A DNA stretch of 64,000 bases from Usnea hakonensis (GCA_013423325.1 BLJB01000011.1:1-64000), one strand, 5' to 3'. Counted from the first letter of the stretch, positions 21,349-31,658 are shown. Notes: generated by a model from the sequence alone, not told the origin. Translations and numbers: made by a program.

Positions 21349-22486
21349 AACTCTTGATTTTGAAAAATAAAACTTCTAAAGCTCTTTCTTCCCCCCTTAA
21401 AGCTTCTCTTCTTAAGGCTCCCTTTCGAATTTTATCTCTCTTCCCCCTAAAGCTCTTTTCCCCCTTTAAAACTCGCTCTCTTCCCCCCCGAAGCTCCCCT
21501 TCTAAAGCTCGCTTCCCCTTTTAAAGCTCCCCCCGAAGCTTTTTTCCCCTAAAGCTTCTCCCCCCTAAAGCTTCTCCCCCCGAAGCTCCCCTTCTAAAGC
21601 TCGCTTCCCCTTTCGAAGCTCCCCTTGAAGCTTTTTTCCCCTAAAGCTTCTCCCCCCTAAAGCTTCTTTCCCCCCTAAAGCTCCCCTCTCTCCCTCCCTT
21701 AAGGCTCCCCCCTAAAACTTTTCCCCCCCGAAACTCTTCTCTCCCCCTCCCTCGAAAATCCCCTTTAAAACTTTTTACTCGCCTTTAAAAATTATTTTTA
21801 AACCTCTTTAATAAAAAAAAAAAAAAAAAAAAAAATTTTAAAATTTTAAATTTTAAATTATAAACTTTAAATATAAATATAAAAGTTTAAATATTTTATT
21901 CCCCGAAAAATTAAAGATAGAGGTAAAAGGAAATTTTAAAAGGGAATTTTAGATAAGGGAGAGAGAGAGTAAAAGAGGGGAGCTTTAAGAGGGAGCTTTA
22001 AGGGAGGGAGAGAGGGGAGCTTTAAGGGAAAGAAGCTTCGGGGGGGTAAAAGGGGAGCTTTGGGGGGAGAAGCTTCGGGGGGGAGAGAGGGGAGCTTCGG
22101 GGGGGGAGAAGCTTCGGGGGGGTAAAAGGGGAGCTTCGGGGGGAGAAGCTTCGAGGGGGAGAGAGGGGAGCTTTAGGGGGGAGAGAGGGGAGCTTTAAGG
22201 GAGAAGCTTCGGGGAGAGAGGGGAGCTTCGGGGGGAGCTTCGAGGGGGAGCTTCGTAGGGGAGCTTCGTAGGGGAGAGAGGGGAGCTTCGAGGGGGAGCT
22301 TCGAGGGGGAGCTTCGTGGGGGGAGCTTCGAGAGAGGAAGCGAGTTTTAGTAAAGGGGAGCTTCGAGAGGGGAAGCGAGCTCCGAGGGGTAGAGTTTTAA
22401 AAGAGGAGCTTCGAGAGAGAAGTTTCGAGAGGAGCTTCGAAGGGAAGAGAGAGCTTTAGAAGTTTTATTTTTCAAAATCAAGAGTT

Positions 22487-22538
<52 letters not shown>

Positions 22539-22573
22539 TGATTTTGTCATATAGCCAGCCGTCGTCCACCCTA
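21262..22573. mobile_element. foldback element with polypyrimidine/polypurine arms
   Basis: Inverted outer ends GGGTGGACGACGGCTGGCTA (then TATGAYAAAATCAAAAC) at 21264 and 22571 lie inside TA dinucleotides (21262-21263 and 22572-22573), compatible with a Tc1/mariner-type TA duplication. Next come a T47 run (21301-21347) and the matching A47 run (22488-22534), then a 39-bp inner inverted repeat starting TGAACTCTTGATTTTG. The arms that follow are degenerate minisatellites: C/T-rich with AAAGCTCCCC/GAAGCTT units on the left (to about 21780) and G/A-rich with GGGGAGCTTCGGGGG units on the right (from about 21960). An AT-rich loop lies between. The whole could fold into a hairpin of roughly 0.5-kb arms. 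No transposase is encoded. Confidence 0.85.
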
Positions 22574-24179
22574 GAAAAAATGAAACCGCGGCCTGCGCCA
22601 ATAAGGCCCGGACCAAGGAGATTAGGACCGTCCCACCACTCGGTGCGCTCCACCCAATGTTGGAAATACGCGCGAAGAAGAGGACCTATTGCTTACCTCA
22701 ATTATCGAAGCCACGTTTCGCCATACCTGGACTGTATGAACGACTCCGGCGTAGCTCCCCCCCCTTTTGCACTCCTACATACTGAATGAGCACTACGCCT
22801 CGATCGGGAGAACAGCATCATCTCCAAGCTGCGCACGTCGTTGTGCCTGTATCCAAACAAGTCTGGATATGGGGCGTTGCCGTGATACAAGATCTCTAGG
22901 TCTCGAACGGCCATGCATAATCGACGCAGGGGCAAGCTCTGATTCCTATGCCAAGCCCAGCTAAAGTTTCACAAAGCGGCCTGATGAAGCCCGGACGACC
23001 CTGCGCCAGCATAGCCCCAATCGCGCCGGGAGACAATGGACTACACCACATTACTTGTATCGATCCACGTACCGGTGTACCACGTCGTTCCGCTTTCTCT
23101 CCCTTCACCGCATCCTCCAGCCCCGGCTCCTTCGCAAGCATATTACCTGCCATCTCCTCACAGCTACCCCTCGCTTTACGGATCCTCTGCTCGCTTATAC
23201 GATCCGCCTTGGGTTCTCGAGCTCCCAACTACCAAGTTTGGCTACGACCATTTTTGCGCCATTATACACGGAGTCTGCCTCTGGGGGTAAGGGGGCGAAT
23301 ATCACAGACTTAGTGATTCGATACTTTTGTACATGTCTTGTACAAGCCTCCTGTAACTCACAATCCCATTCCGTTGGATTTTCAATGATTGAGCTCTGGG
23401 GCTGCAGTTGGCAAAAGGGGCGTAATGAGCTGAATAAAATGGATTGCATGGAAGTAAAGTAGAATTCTTAATTCTATAGAGATCGAAACAAGAAGGAATG
23501 TCACCACACTGATGAGTTCAAGTCACATAGCGTTCAACATTTCCACGTTGAATATACATGCAAACAAAGAGAGAGTGACTGCGGGTCTATGAGCTGTAGC
23601 GAAGGCGAGAAAGTGCATGCAATAGTGACTGCAGATGCGAGAGAAGGCGACGACGATGGGAAAAGATTTAAGGGAAGCAGAGGGGAGACTTTCGGGCTAG
23701 TACGAGGTTCATGTGAGTCATCAAAGGCAGCTGTTCATAGTTCGTCGAAATTTTCAGAGATGGCGGATGTTAGGAATGTTTGGCTAGTTGATGTAGCTCG
23801 ATCATATGATCCAGCGGAGCAGGTCTCTCATTCGTTGCCTAGCGGCATCGCGTAAGACAGAGCTCCTTGTTTCATGTTCAAGACCTTGGCTGATGTTGAA
23901 GGGGAAATATGGTAGAACATCGCTGAAGATTACTCCTATGAGGCTTCTGCTTAAGGTCGGAATGTTTTGGTAGGTCCATGATTTGACGAGAATATACCAC
24001 AGGAAGTAGATGAAAGGTGAGATGTGGCTGCCTTGGGTTTCTATCTGGGATCACAATGGAGACGGTGGAAAGTTCTGGACTTCGCCAGCGAAAGGAAGAT
24101 CGGTGGATACTTTCAGGGCTTTTGACTCAACGTAATTCCCTAAGTCTGAAATGGGCTAGGGTACAAACGAAAATTTTTG
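22574..24179. other. gene-poor stretch, 1.6 kb
   Basis: The first 750 bp are GC-rich and open in several overlapping frames on both strands (for instance 22896-23228 minus and 22948-23313 plus), which is uninformative; none shows a family motif or a splice pattern. The remainder holds only short frames. I cannot support a gene. Confidence 0.5.
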
Positions 24180-25460
24180 TCAGAGAGCAGTTGGGTAACT
24201 CTGCAATCGAGTACTAGTCCTCCGCAAAAGCCCCTGTAGTTGCTCATCTCCTTCGTACTTTTCAAGCGCCTCATCTTTCCAAGTCTGGTAAGAACAAGGT
24301 GGACTTGCGTCATCGGCCCATGCAGCTCGCAAGCCTTGGAACAGAGCTTCGAACTCGTCGTGCTCCTCAGACAAACTTCCAAGGAAGAACATTAACCTTT
24401 GCATCTTCCTCCCGTTCCGAACCAGATGAGCCATGTCACTCCGCCCACGGCGTTCATATATACTCGATAGTTCTACCTCCTCCGGGCTTAGGACATTACT
24501 GCCATCATAGAAGTCGCCCACTGGCCAAAGCATGCACGGGCTGCTTAAAGCTAGCGCTTTGGGCTCCAGGGACGCCCATTCCCAATCAATTATGCCGGTG
24601 ATAGTGAAGTCTTCGTCAACCATGATATGGTCCCCTTTGTCGTCGGAGTGTTTCAAAAAGAAGCCGGCTTCGTTGTGCAGTGACACGACTTCTGGGATCA
24701 TCTCCTCGCGCCAGCAATGAGAGAGATAATTATCTACGGCGAGGCTGGAGAGCTCACCATTGACTATGAGTTTCTGCTGCAGTGAAAAGACCGCTTTCAA
24801 GGAGGACTCTAGGGCATCAAAAGGTCCGAGAGGAGTGTTGGGTGACTCGAAGAGCGAGGGTAGCGCGAAACCGCCTACTTCGCTAGATCCGTTTGAGGGA
24901 TACATCGATCCCGTAGTAGGAAATGGATGCTTCTCCAACGCAAGGAATACATCAGCTAGTTGTTCCAAGACTTTGGTTCTTTGTGCAGATGTGGTGCTGT
25001 TCCAATCCAGAGCGGCGCCTTTCAATTTCTCCATGAGTAAGAAAGGTACCCCCACAGGGTTTTCGCTCGATTCGGTTTCGTAGTGGAAGACTTTTGGAAC
25101 AGGTATGCCGATACTGTCCAGATACTTAAGAGTAAAGACCTCACTGAGGAAGATATAGGCTTGAGTGGGTTTTGGTGCGAGAGAAGGGTCGCCAAGGCGG
25201 ATCCGGGCTAGCCAGACGACACCATCCTGAAATTCGACATCGACGTTACAATTTTGCCCACCTGTCTGGGCTGAAGCCTCCTCAGGATTGAGATGTCCTT
25301 GAGCATCCGGCGCAAGCGCAGGAATGGTGCATGGAATACCGTTGCGGAGACGGCTGGCCAGCGAGACCAAGGCAGCAGTCTTAATTTGGTAAAGTCGACT
25401 CAAGAAGTGTTTCTTGCGGGCAATGTCATATGCTGGCCGCCAAGCATCTGACTCGATGTT
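24180..25460 (-). CDS. APH-family kinase-like protein (aminoglycoside phosphotransferase fold)
   Basis: A continuous 427-codon frame ends at 24180 and begins after a plausible acceptor (CTAAGTAG at 25461-25462). The N-terminal exon with the start codon is not resolved. The protein shows the APH/choline kinase pattern (PF01636): an N lobe with VDVEFQDGVVWLARIRLG, EVFTLKYLDSIGIPVPKVF, VPFLLMEKLKG, and a C lobe with FFLKHSDDKGDHIMVDEDF followed by ITGIIDWEWAS. The usual HGDxxxxN Brenner motif reads HSDDKGDH here: the catalytic Asp of HxD is kept while the Asn is His. This variant occurs in a fungal subfamily. The DWE metal motif is intact. Substrate unknown. Confidence 0.8.
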   Translation of the reverse strand, partial: NIESDAWRPAYDIARKKHFLSRLYQIKTAALVSLASRLRNGIPCTIPALAPDAQGHLNPEEASAQTGGQNCNVDVEFQDGVVWLARIRLGDPSLAPKPTQAYIFLSEVFTLKYLDSIGIPVPKVFHYETESSENPVGVPFLLMEKLKGAALDWNSTTSAQRTKVLEQLADVFLALEKHPFPTTGSMYPSNGSSEVGGFALPSLFESPNTPLGPFDALESSLKAVFSLQQKLIVNGELSSLAVDNYLSHCWREEMIPEVVSLHNEAGFFLKHSDDKGDHIMVDEDFTITGIIDWEWASLEPKALALSSPCMLWPVGDFYDGSNVLSPEEVELSSIYERRGRSDMAHLVRNGRKMQRLMFFLGSLSEEHDEFEALFQGLRAAWADDASPPCSYQTWKDEALEKYEGDEQLQGLLRRTSTRLQSYPTAL

Positions 25461-26688
25461 CTACTTAGTAATTCAGTCACGCTCACCATTCTATAGAAGC
25501 GTATGAGCAGCACTATACCGGGCATGAACTGTGGAATGGTGATTGTGAATGTTCGGCACAAAAGTGCGAGGAACAAATGATACAGCTTCCGATATGGCGA
25601 TCAGCCGACTGGGCGCATGACCCATGATCGCAACTACGAAGCGGCATGCTTTCTTTCTCCTTTTTCCTCTTCTTTGATCCCACGAGCACCAAAGGTCAAT
25701 TTCTTAGATCGCAGACAAGAACTCTGAACAAGATGTGGAAGCGGAGATTATGTATTGGCGTTAGGTAGGCAATTTACGGCTGAAACCTTAGGTAAGCAGC
25801 TATCAAATACCATAGCAAGTGAGGCTTACGATCGTACCGCGCACATAAAGTCCAGTCCTTTCTGACATGAACATTACAGAAGTATGAGGGTATTTCTTAT
25901 TGAGATATATGTCTGATTATGTGGTTACCATGAAGATGTCCTCTTGACAGTGGCATCGTTATTTCTGAAAGATAAACACAAACTTCACGTCACTGCCATT
26001 TGGTCAATTGCACAGCACGCCAATAGATCATGAGCTTCACCTCAGTATCGCTCGAAATGATGTAAAGGGTCACGCTCCACCAGGCGCCTTGACCCACGAT
26101 TACATGCAGATACGAGGGGAACACTAAAATAGGGGTCTTGATCTTCGCGGGTTTTCAGCGAATCCGCCGACTTCGTTGACCTCCTCAACCAATGGGGCTC
26201 CTCATGGTACTCGTACGGCCGAGAAGTCTATCCCGCTTGCGCGGAACCACCCACTAATCAGATCATCTCCTCTGCCTGCACGCTAAGCCTCTTTTCTTCA
26301 GGTTGGCTTTATATGGCTATACGCATTGCGGCCGTAAGCTCGTAGGATTCCTTCCGCGGTTTCTAGCGAATCCAGCGACTTCGCTGTCCTCGGGTAATCG
26401 TCCACCTCGAATACTATTCGCTCCCGCTCATATTCGAAGGCGACGATCGGGATGTTTTCCGCGATTTCCTAATGGAACTGGGGGATTTGCTCAAGGACCG
26501 CGAAAAAGATCCCGCTCTGAAAATCCCTCATGAATGAGAGCATTGGTCTCGTCATAGCAGATACCTATCATTCCAGCGATGTTGCAAGCTATAAAGAGAA
26601 GGTCCCCAGACTCCCCAGACCGTTTGAGCAACGTTCTCAAAATCAAACTTCCTGAACACAAACTAACAAAGCATTCACAATAAGAAAC
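25461..26688. other. intergenic, 1.2 kb
   Basis: No gene supported apart from the unresolved first exon of the APH-like gene near 25480-25560. A degenerate direct repeat lies at 26146-26188 and 26355-26395. Confidence 0.5.
26146..26395 (+). repeat. degenerate ~40-bp direct repeat
   Basis: Two similar segments (26146-26188 and 26355-26395) share a CGCGG start, AGCGAATCC, GCGACTTCG/CCGACTTCG and a CCTC end, 209 bp apart. Confidence 0.55.
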
Positions 26689-26926
26689 ATGGTCCACACT
26701 CCGCCTACCGAGTCCCTTGCTCCGGCTTGCGAAAATAAACCTACCGATTCCCTCGTTCTGGCTTGCGAAAAGCATGTCACCCATGGCGAACCTACTCCAG
26801 AAGGTGTCAGCAGGTGCGTCAAAATTGGCTGCAATAATTGGGCACAGACAGGCAGCAGATACTGCCATCTACGTACGTACTGACTCCAAGGATCACGGCT
26901 CTCTACTCACACTAGTCACAGATTAG
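26689..26926 (+). CDS. small Cys/His protein with zinc-type motif
   Basis: ATG at 26689 opens a 61-codon exon to 26872. A 49-bp intron (GTACGT...CAG, 26873-26921) joins to a 5-base last exon that supplies the final His and a TAG, giving 62 aa. The splice completes a C-x4-C-x10-C-x2-H pattern (RCVKIGCNNWAQTGSRYCHL then H), like short zinc-binding fingers of the GC...AQxG..C..H type. The first half holds a 12-residue in-frame repeat (PTESLAPACENK / PTDSLVLACEKH). The leader before the ATG is CA/A-rich, as in expressed fungal genes. No signal peptide. Function unknown. A two-base coding contribution from the last exon makes this tentative. Confidence 0.4.
26704..26770 (+). repeat. 36-bp in-frame tandem repeat
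   Basis: Two copies of a CCTACCGAKTCCCT...GGCTTGCGAAAA unit with a 36-base period lie inside the small Cys/His gene and encode its 12-residue repeat. Confidence 0.7.
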
Positions 26927-27112
26927 CGAGGAGCTACAGTCAATGTCGATGTATGCACTCATATCAATCCGCCTAGTGTAAGCTTGTGATTGGCTCCCTT
27001 TCAAATGTGAGCAAATATTGACATGTCATAGCTAGACATTATTGGTCCACTCAGCTGTGACAAGGAGGATAAGCTAAGGGTTGAAATGCTATAGCAATAA
27101 TGTCCTCGTCCT

Positions 27113-27239
27113 CATGTCGTGATGTCCGCTTGGCCGTCATCCATCACTCATTCAGCAATGCTCAGAGCGTCATATCCATGTCTTGATGTCCACTCGGCCG
27201 TCATCTGCCACTCATTCAATAAAACTCACGCTCAAAGCG
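27113..27239 (+). repeat. ~57-bp near-tandem direct repeat
   Basis: The segment ATGTCGTGATGTCCGCTTGG (from 27113, to about 27169) is repeated at 27178-27239 with substitutions and a small insertion; both copies end CTCARAGCG after CACTCATTCA. Period about 65 bases. Confidence 0.7.
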
Positions 27240-27383
27240 CTAACATACACAACTAAATGCAATATCACGATCATGCATTCTTTCAATATATATCCAAGCT
27301 CGAGTCGTCTTGACCAAGTGATACCCAGAGCAATGACGCAACCCCGTCCACATGTAAAGCTAGTAGCAGTACCCTAATTTTAA

Positions 27384-27928
27384 GCGGGATACGGAGGATG
27401 TACCAAAATCACGCTCGTAGAGCCTTATCCCAAAAACAACCGCCCAATTCTAGAGACCCTACAGGGCGCATTAACCCCTAAATCGGTCGGCTTTGGGTCC
27501 ATAGAAGCGTTTTGTCCAGATAACCTTCCAGGTGGGGCATCAGTAGCGCATGTTGCAGGACTGTATTCCTCCGTGCTTCCCAGGGTGAATCCAATTACGA
27601 GAGATCGCCTATGTATTTCCCAACGCTACCTCATACAGAAAAACACACTCCCCAGGCCCAAAGATCAGTATTCATCAAACAATAGTCCAAGCTTCGCAAA
27701 CGTCGTTCTCTGAAGGCGCAAGACTATCTCGACTCTCGCGGCGCGTTTTCGCGCCTAGAAGTCGCGAAGGTGGTTTCGAGTGGTAATTTGGAAGGTCTAA
27801 GATGGGTTAGGGATGGGATGGAGTTTTACGTTTTGGATCCAAGAGCAATGGGTATGTATGTTAAGGTTCTAGGGAATGTGGGGGTGAGGCGAGATGCTGC
27901 GGGAGAGGTGATAGACGAAAGGTTGTGA
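27384..27928 (+). other. coding-like stretch in two overlapping frames
   Basis: One frame is stop-free from 27384 to a TGA at 27711 and reads like protein (KITLVEPYPKNNRPILETLQ, GSIEAFCPDNLPGGASVAHV). A second frame is open from 27686 to a TGA at 27926 (KAQDYLDSRGAFSRLEVAKV, DGMEFYVLDPRAMGMYVKVL). The overlap suggests either a frameshifted pseudogene or exons of an unrecognised gene; a possible acceptor (CAATAG) sits at 27680-27685. No start codon is placed and no family is recognised. Confidence 0.25.
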
Positions 27929-28277
27929 TGACTTGATTTATACCTTGTTCATTTGGATAAGCAAGCTAAGTAATTCTATAATCATCTCATTCCATAATCA
28001 ACTCCAAGCTAAAGGATGAATGGTCAGATTGAATGGTATGCCAGTGCTGATACTGACCTCTTCGCGCCCGAAACTGCTGAAATCCTGCTCCTGAAAAGAA
28101 GGCAATGTGTTTAGGCATTTGACAAGCTGTACCATGATGAAGAATGCGAAAGATGTCTTAATAATACAACTTCGGAAAAGAAAATGATATTTTTTGAGTG
28201 GGAGTTCTCTCCCTCCCACTGTGAAATCAGACTGACAAAATCTCTACTGGAAGTGAGTGTCAAACCGCAGAAAGCAC

Positions 28278-29126
28278 TCATTGTCCCACTGCAATCGTAT
28301 TGGTCGAGGCACTACCATTAACCGACGACAAAGCAGAAAAATTGGCTTGTTGCATATAGGCGCTGGGATTGAACCCGTATATCTCAAGCTGAGTAATGAC
28401 GGCATTGATATCGCTGACATTACTTCGCTTCGCAATGCCCGACAAAGCCTGCGAACCATTCACGGACGGAACGAACCCATGTGCTGCAAGTCTGCTGATG
28501 ACAAGGTTGACATCCGGCACGGTAGTAGTATGATTTTGCAATGCAGATTCGAAATCGGAAATATCGCGCTTGGAATTCGTGCCGTTGAGGGGGACGAATC
28601 CGTGCTGCTTGAGCAAGTTGATGACAAGAGGTACGCTGGGGACGTCTCGCTTTCCGAGAAAGGAGTCATGGCTGAGGGTATCGCGCTTCGAGATCGTTGC
28701 GTTTGCGTTGGGCACGAAACCAGCTTGCTTGAGATTGACAATGTATGAGTCGATGATGGCACTCATGGAGTTGTTTTGGATAGAGCTGCTTGGAATCGAG
28801 CTACTAGGGATGGCGTTACTCAGGATGGTACTGCTTGGGATGGAGCTGCTTTGGATTGGACTGCTTTGGGGCTCTCCTCTCTCTTCCTGCAAGGCAAAGG
28901 AACGATGATGATGTCCTCGGGCCATCAGTGACACCAAGCCTTCCACTTGATCCGCTGGGAGATTGGAGATAAGCGACGCAATGGCATCTAATGACGTTTG
29001 TCAGCTCTCAAAAGCAAAACGGCATTGGACATCATGTAGTAAGATACCAGGTAAGGCCAAAGGCACAGCAGCAGTATTCATGTTGAAGAACGCTAGGCCC
29101 AAGGCTGCGACCGATAGAAAGAACAT
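28278..29126 (-). CDS. secreted Kex2-site repeat protein (candidate peptide precursor)
   Basis: Two exons, 29048-29126 and 28278-28987 (60-bp intron, GTATCT...CATTAG), 262 aa. A signal peptide opens the protein (MFFLSVAALGLAFFNMNTAA). A Ser/Pro/Ile-rich stretch (residues 66-100, IPSSS units) follows. The rest is a degenerate repeat built on h-I-x-x-L-x-x-x-G-F-x-P: GFVP at 116-119, 156-159 and 197-200, GFNP at 231-234. Four Lys-Arg sites, at 127-128, 139-140, 166-167 and 213-214, fall between the repeats exactly where Kex2 would cut, most followed by Asp. This is the layout of KEX2-processed repeat proteins (KEPs), which include fungal pheromone and RiPP precursors. No maturation enzymes are nearby. 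Product activity is unknown. Confidence 0.75.
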
Positions 29127-30289
29127 GATGTCGATAGATATGGGCTGAGACTTGAGAGCTGTCTTTAGCAGGATTCGAAGGCAAGATTGAGTGGCCGCTG
29201 AGACTGGCGTGCTGAGAAAATTCCTCGAGGCTAAGGATCCCTATTTATGCAGTGCATTCTCGACCTAGCCATCTAAGAATAAGATCTGAGATGAAAGATC
29301 GCGGATGACTCGTGGCAAATCTCAGTGCACAAAGAATTATTTTCTCGTGTTCGCCGGGCGTTTTCGAACTCGCTAGGACACCCATTATTTCATTGACCAA
29401 TGTGGACAGGATCGTTGTTCAACGCCTTAGGTACTGTGGTCAGTGAAGCTTAGCATCATAAATAGGTGTCCAGAAGAGGCATGAAATGTGGCGCCACGTT
29501 GCAGGAGACAATGAAGGAGACAAAAACGAGTCGAACGGCAGTTGCATAGCCATTCTTCGTTTGGAGGCCGAGGCCAAGATTAGACACCTCATCACATCCG
29601 CAGGAAGCCACATCCGCTCCAGAACGCAGCTTTTGGATGTTGGCAGGGGTTTTCTTTGTCTTCATCAATGCTCTAAAATAGTGGGGGCTTAACCTATTGA
29701 ACTCCTGCGTCGAGGCGAAGGCGTTGAACAAAGAACACGAGGCAGTCCGCCGCCTGCTGGGCAGATCTGAATTAGGGACGAAGTCTCGGAACTTCATTTC
29801 GGGATACCGCAATGAAATCGGAATGCGCAGATAGATCTTAGTTCTTGGCTACTCGAGCATTTGGGGGGAAAACCACTATGGCCATATGGTACAGACAGTA
29901 TGCCAAAGTGGGGCCTCATGCGAATTCTATCGGAGACCAAGCAAGAGGGGTCATGGTAACAAAATACTTTACCTTTCGGCGATCGGCCCATTGACTGCGC
30001 TCTAACCGGCTCGTAAGCTCGAAGGATGTCATGGACCAAGCGTCCGACCTCCCTTCCCTTCAGTGCTGATTTCCCTGCAGCAAACGCCACTTAGATGCGT
30101 ATTTGAGCGAAGGAAGGTTGATTGGATCCACTTCATTCGCGTGAGAGACCTATGCTGTTCGAAATGCCAGGATTTGGAGAAAGTAAACAAGACAGAACCC
30201 CGTGTCGACAATGAGAGTGTATGACGGGAGAAATGTTTCATTACGAAAGAAAGTCGACAACATGCAAAAAGACGGCCAAGTTAAATTGA

Positions 30290-30640
30290 AACGCCCCAGT
30301 CTCTGATACCTAGGACAACTGCTTCGACTATGCGTCCGTACTGCCACCACTGTCCGCCGTTGAGGGCCTTCTTTTGGGCTTTGTAGGGATGAAACCCCAT
30401 GCTCAAGCTAGCCTCATCTATTCTCAAGTTCGTCTTTCTCAAGAAAGCGTTTAGGCTGTTTCCGAATATCTCAAAGGCGTTGTACACTTTCGGAAAATCC
30501 GTGTTTTTAGCTTGACCAGTCCATTTGGTTCACAAGAGCTGAAGCGCCTTCTCGAATCCCTCGAGACGTTTGAGACGACCGAGAATCACAGTTGGAGACG
30601 AAGTAATCGCTCATCGACCTCCAATGATATGTTCCACGTC
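30290..30640 (-). pseudogene. decayed gene fragment, copy 1
   Basis: Minus-strand translation gives GRLKRLEGFEKALQLL, an in-frame stop, then TKWTGQAKNTDFPKVYNAFE and IFGNSLNAFLRKTNLRIDEA. The same sequence, diverged, lies about 870 bp downstream (copy 2). Family not recognised; the stop and lack of flanking frame argue for a pseudogene. Confidence 0.45.
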
Positions 30641-30956
30641 TTGTAAAGGAAAGCGGAACCGGCAAGATCATCAAGGACTTTAGGATCAAGATGTTCAGCA
30701 ATTATGGTGGCGGTCAAATATTGAAGACAGTTTCTTAGTGCAAGGGTCACGTTTGGTACTACTACGGGTGTTTAAAGACAACAAATGAGACGGAGGAATA
30801 AGCGTCAAGGCTGACGAGATTTTATTCCTCAGTAGGTGTAGGATATTTAATTAGAAGGCGACAAACAGGAGTAAGGTAAGGTACTCGTACATAGACCCTA
30901 GCTTGATAATCTTGCGGGTCTCGGCCTGGTGCGCTGCAGCCTGCGCACCATTTTCA

Positions 30957-31658
30957 GCTCGGCGGGGTTACGGATGCATCATCCGCCCATATGACCTATT
31001 GAATCAGGAGTCTGTGAATGATGGTGTGTTGATGATGATCGATGCTACCCAAACGATGCTATCCATGAATCGAGTGATAGAATTCCCCGTTTATGCATTC
31101 ACCCGGACATCATTACCTTACGCTCTGCTCAAGCAAGTCTCGATTGGCCAATGCCGATGTTCTCAATGTAGCTGGTAACGTCACCTTGCTCACCCTAACT
31201 CTGCATAACCCACATGATCAAGAGCATCGGACAATGCAACCTTCAGCTCTATATTGACTGTGCCTCAGCTCCTGAAGGTCCGCCTCGTTTGATCTCAAGT
31301 TCGTCTTTCCCAAGAAAGGCTGTAGGCGGTTCCCCAAAACCTGATAGGCCTTGTGTCTTCTCGGAAGATGGATAATTTGGGCTTTGCCAGTCCACTTCGT
31401 ACATACTCGTAGTACCACCTTCTCGAGTCTATCGAGACGTTTACGAGATGAAGGAATGGCTCATCAAATTCCAAAGAGAATTATAAAAATCTCCGAATTC
31501 ATGCTCAAATAGGTATAATGCTAGCGGTAAATAACCTTACATTACCTTAGCTCTGCGGGGTTACGGATGTACATTTCTACCTCAGGATAAACACTCGTCA
31601 TCCTGGAGCTCAGAGCAACACTGTCAATTACATGATCTATTGAATCAGGATTCTGTGG
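30957..31658 (+). repeat. direct repeat pair next to the gene fragments
   Basis: Segments at 30957-31018 and 31549-31658 share GCTCKGCGGGGTTACGGATG and ATGAYCTATTGAATCAGGAK followed by TCTGTG. With the gene-fragment copies they describe one ancestral unit duplicated in tandem and then altered by indels. Confidence 0.6.
31218..31460 (-). pseudogene. decayed gene fragment, copy 2
   Basis: Minus-strand frame reading RKRLDRLEKVVLRVCTKWTG, KAQIIHLPRRHKAYQVLGNR, LQPFLGKTNLRSNEADL. It matches copy 1 over about 60 residues (TKWTG, GNxLxxFLxKTNLR, EA) without the internal stop. It ends after about 66 codons and has no identifiable partner exons. Confidence 0.45.

Larger units (their letters stand above)
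26927..28277. other. intergenic with coding-like remnants
   Basis: Contains the direct repeat at 27113-27239 and the coding-like stretch at 27384-27928 (listed separately). The rest shows nothing I can name. Confidence 0.5.

Noticed and set aside
21285..21524. Open frame through the poly-T run and pyrimidine arm (poly-Phe protein)
   Set aside because: It is a by-product of the homopolymer and minisatellite in the foldback element; its mirror image occurs in the other arm.
22896..23313. Overlapping long open frames on both strands, as a possible gene
   Set aside because: The sequence is GC-rich, so stops are rare in all frames. No motif, start context or splice pattern favours any of them.
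26101..27250. CRISPR-like array from the short direct repeats
   Set aside because: Repeats are only paired, differ in length and sequence, and the host is a fungus.
29456..29812. Minus-strand 118-codon frame with a hydrophobic stretch
   Set aside because: No signal peptide at its start and no related sequence elsewhere in the window; it lies in decayed repeat-rich DNA.
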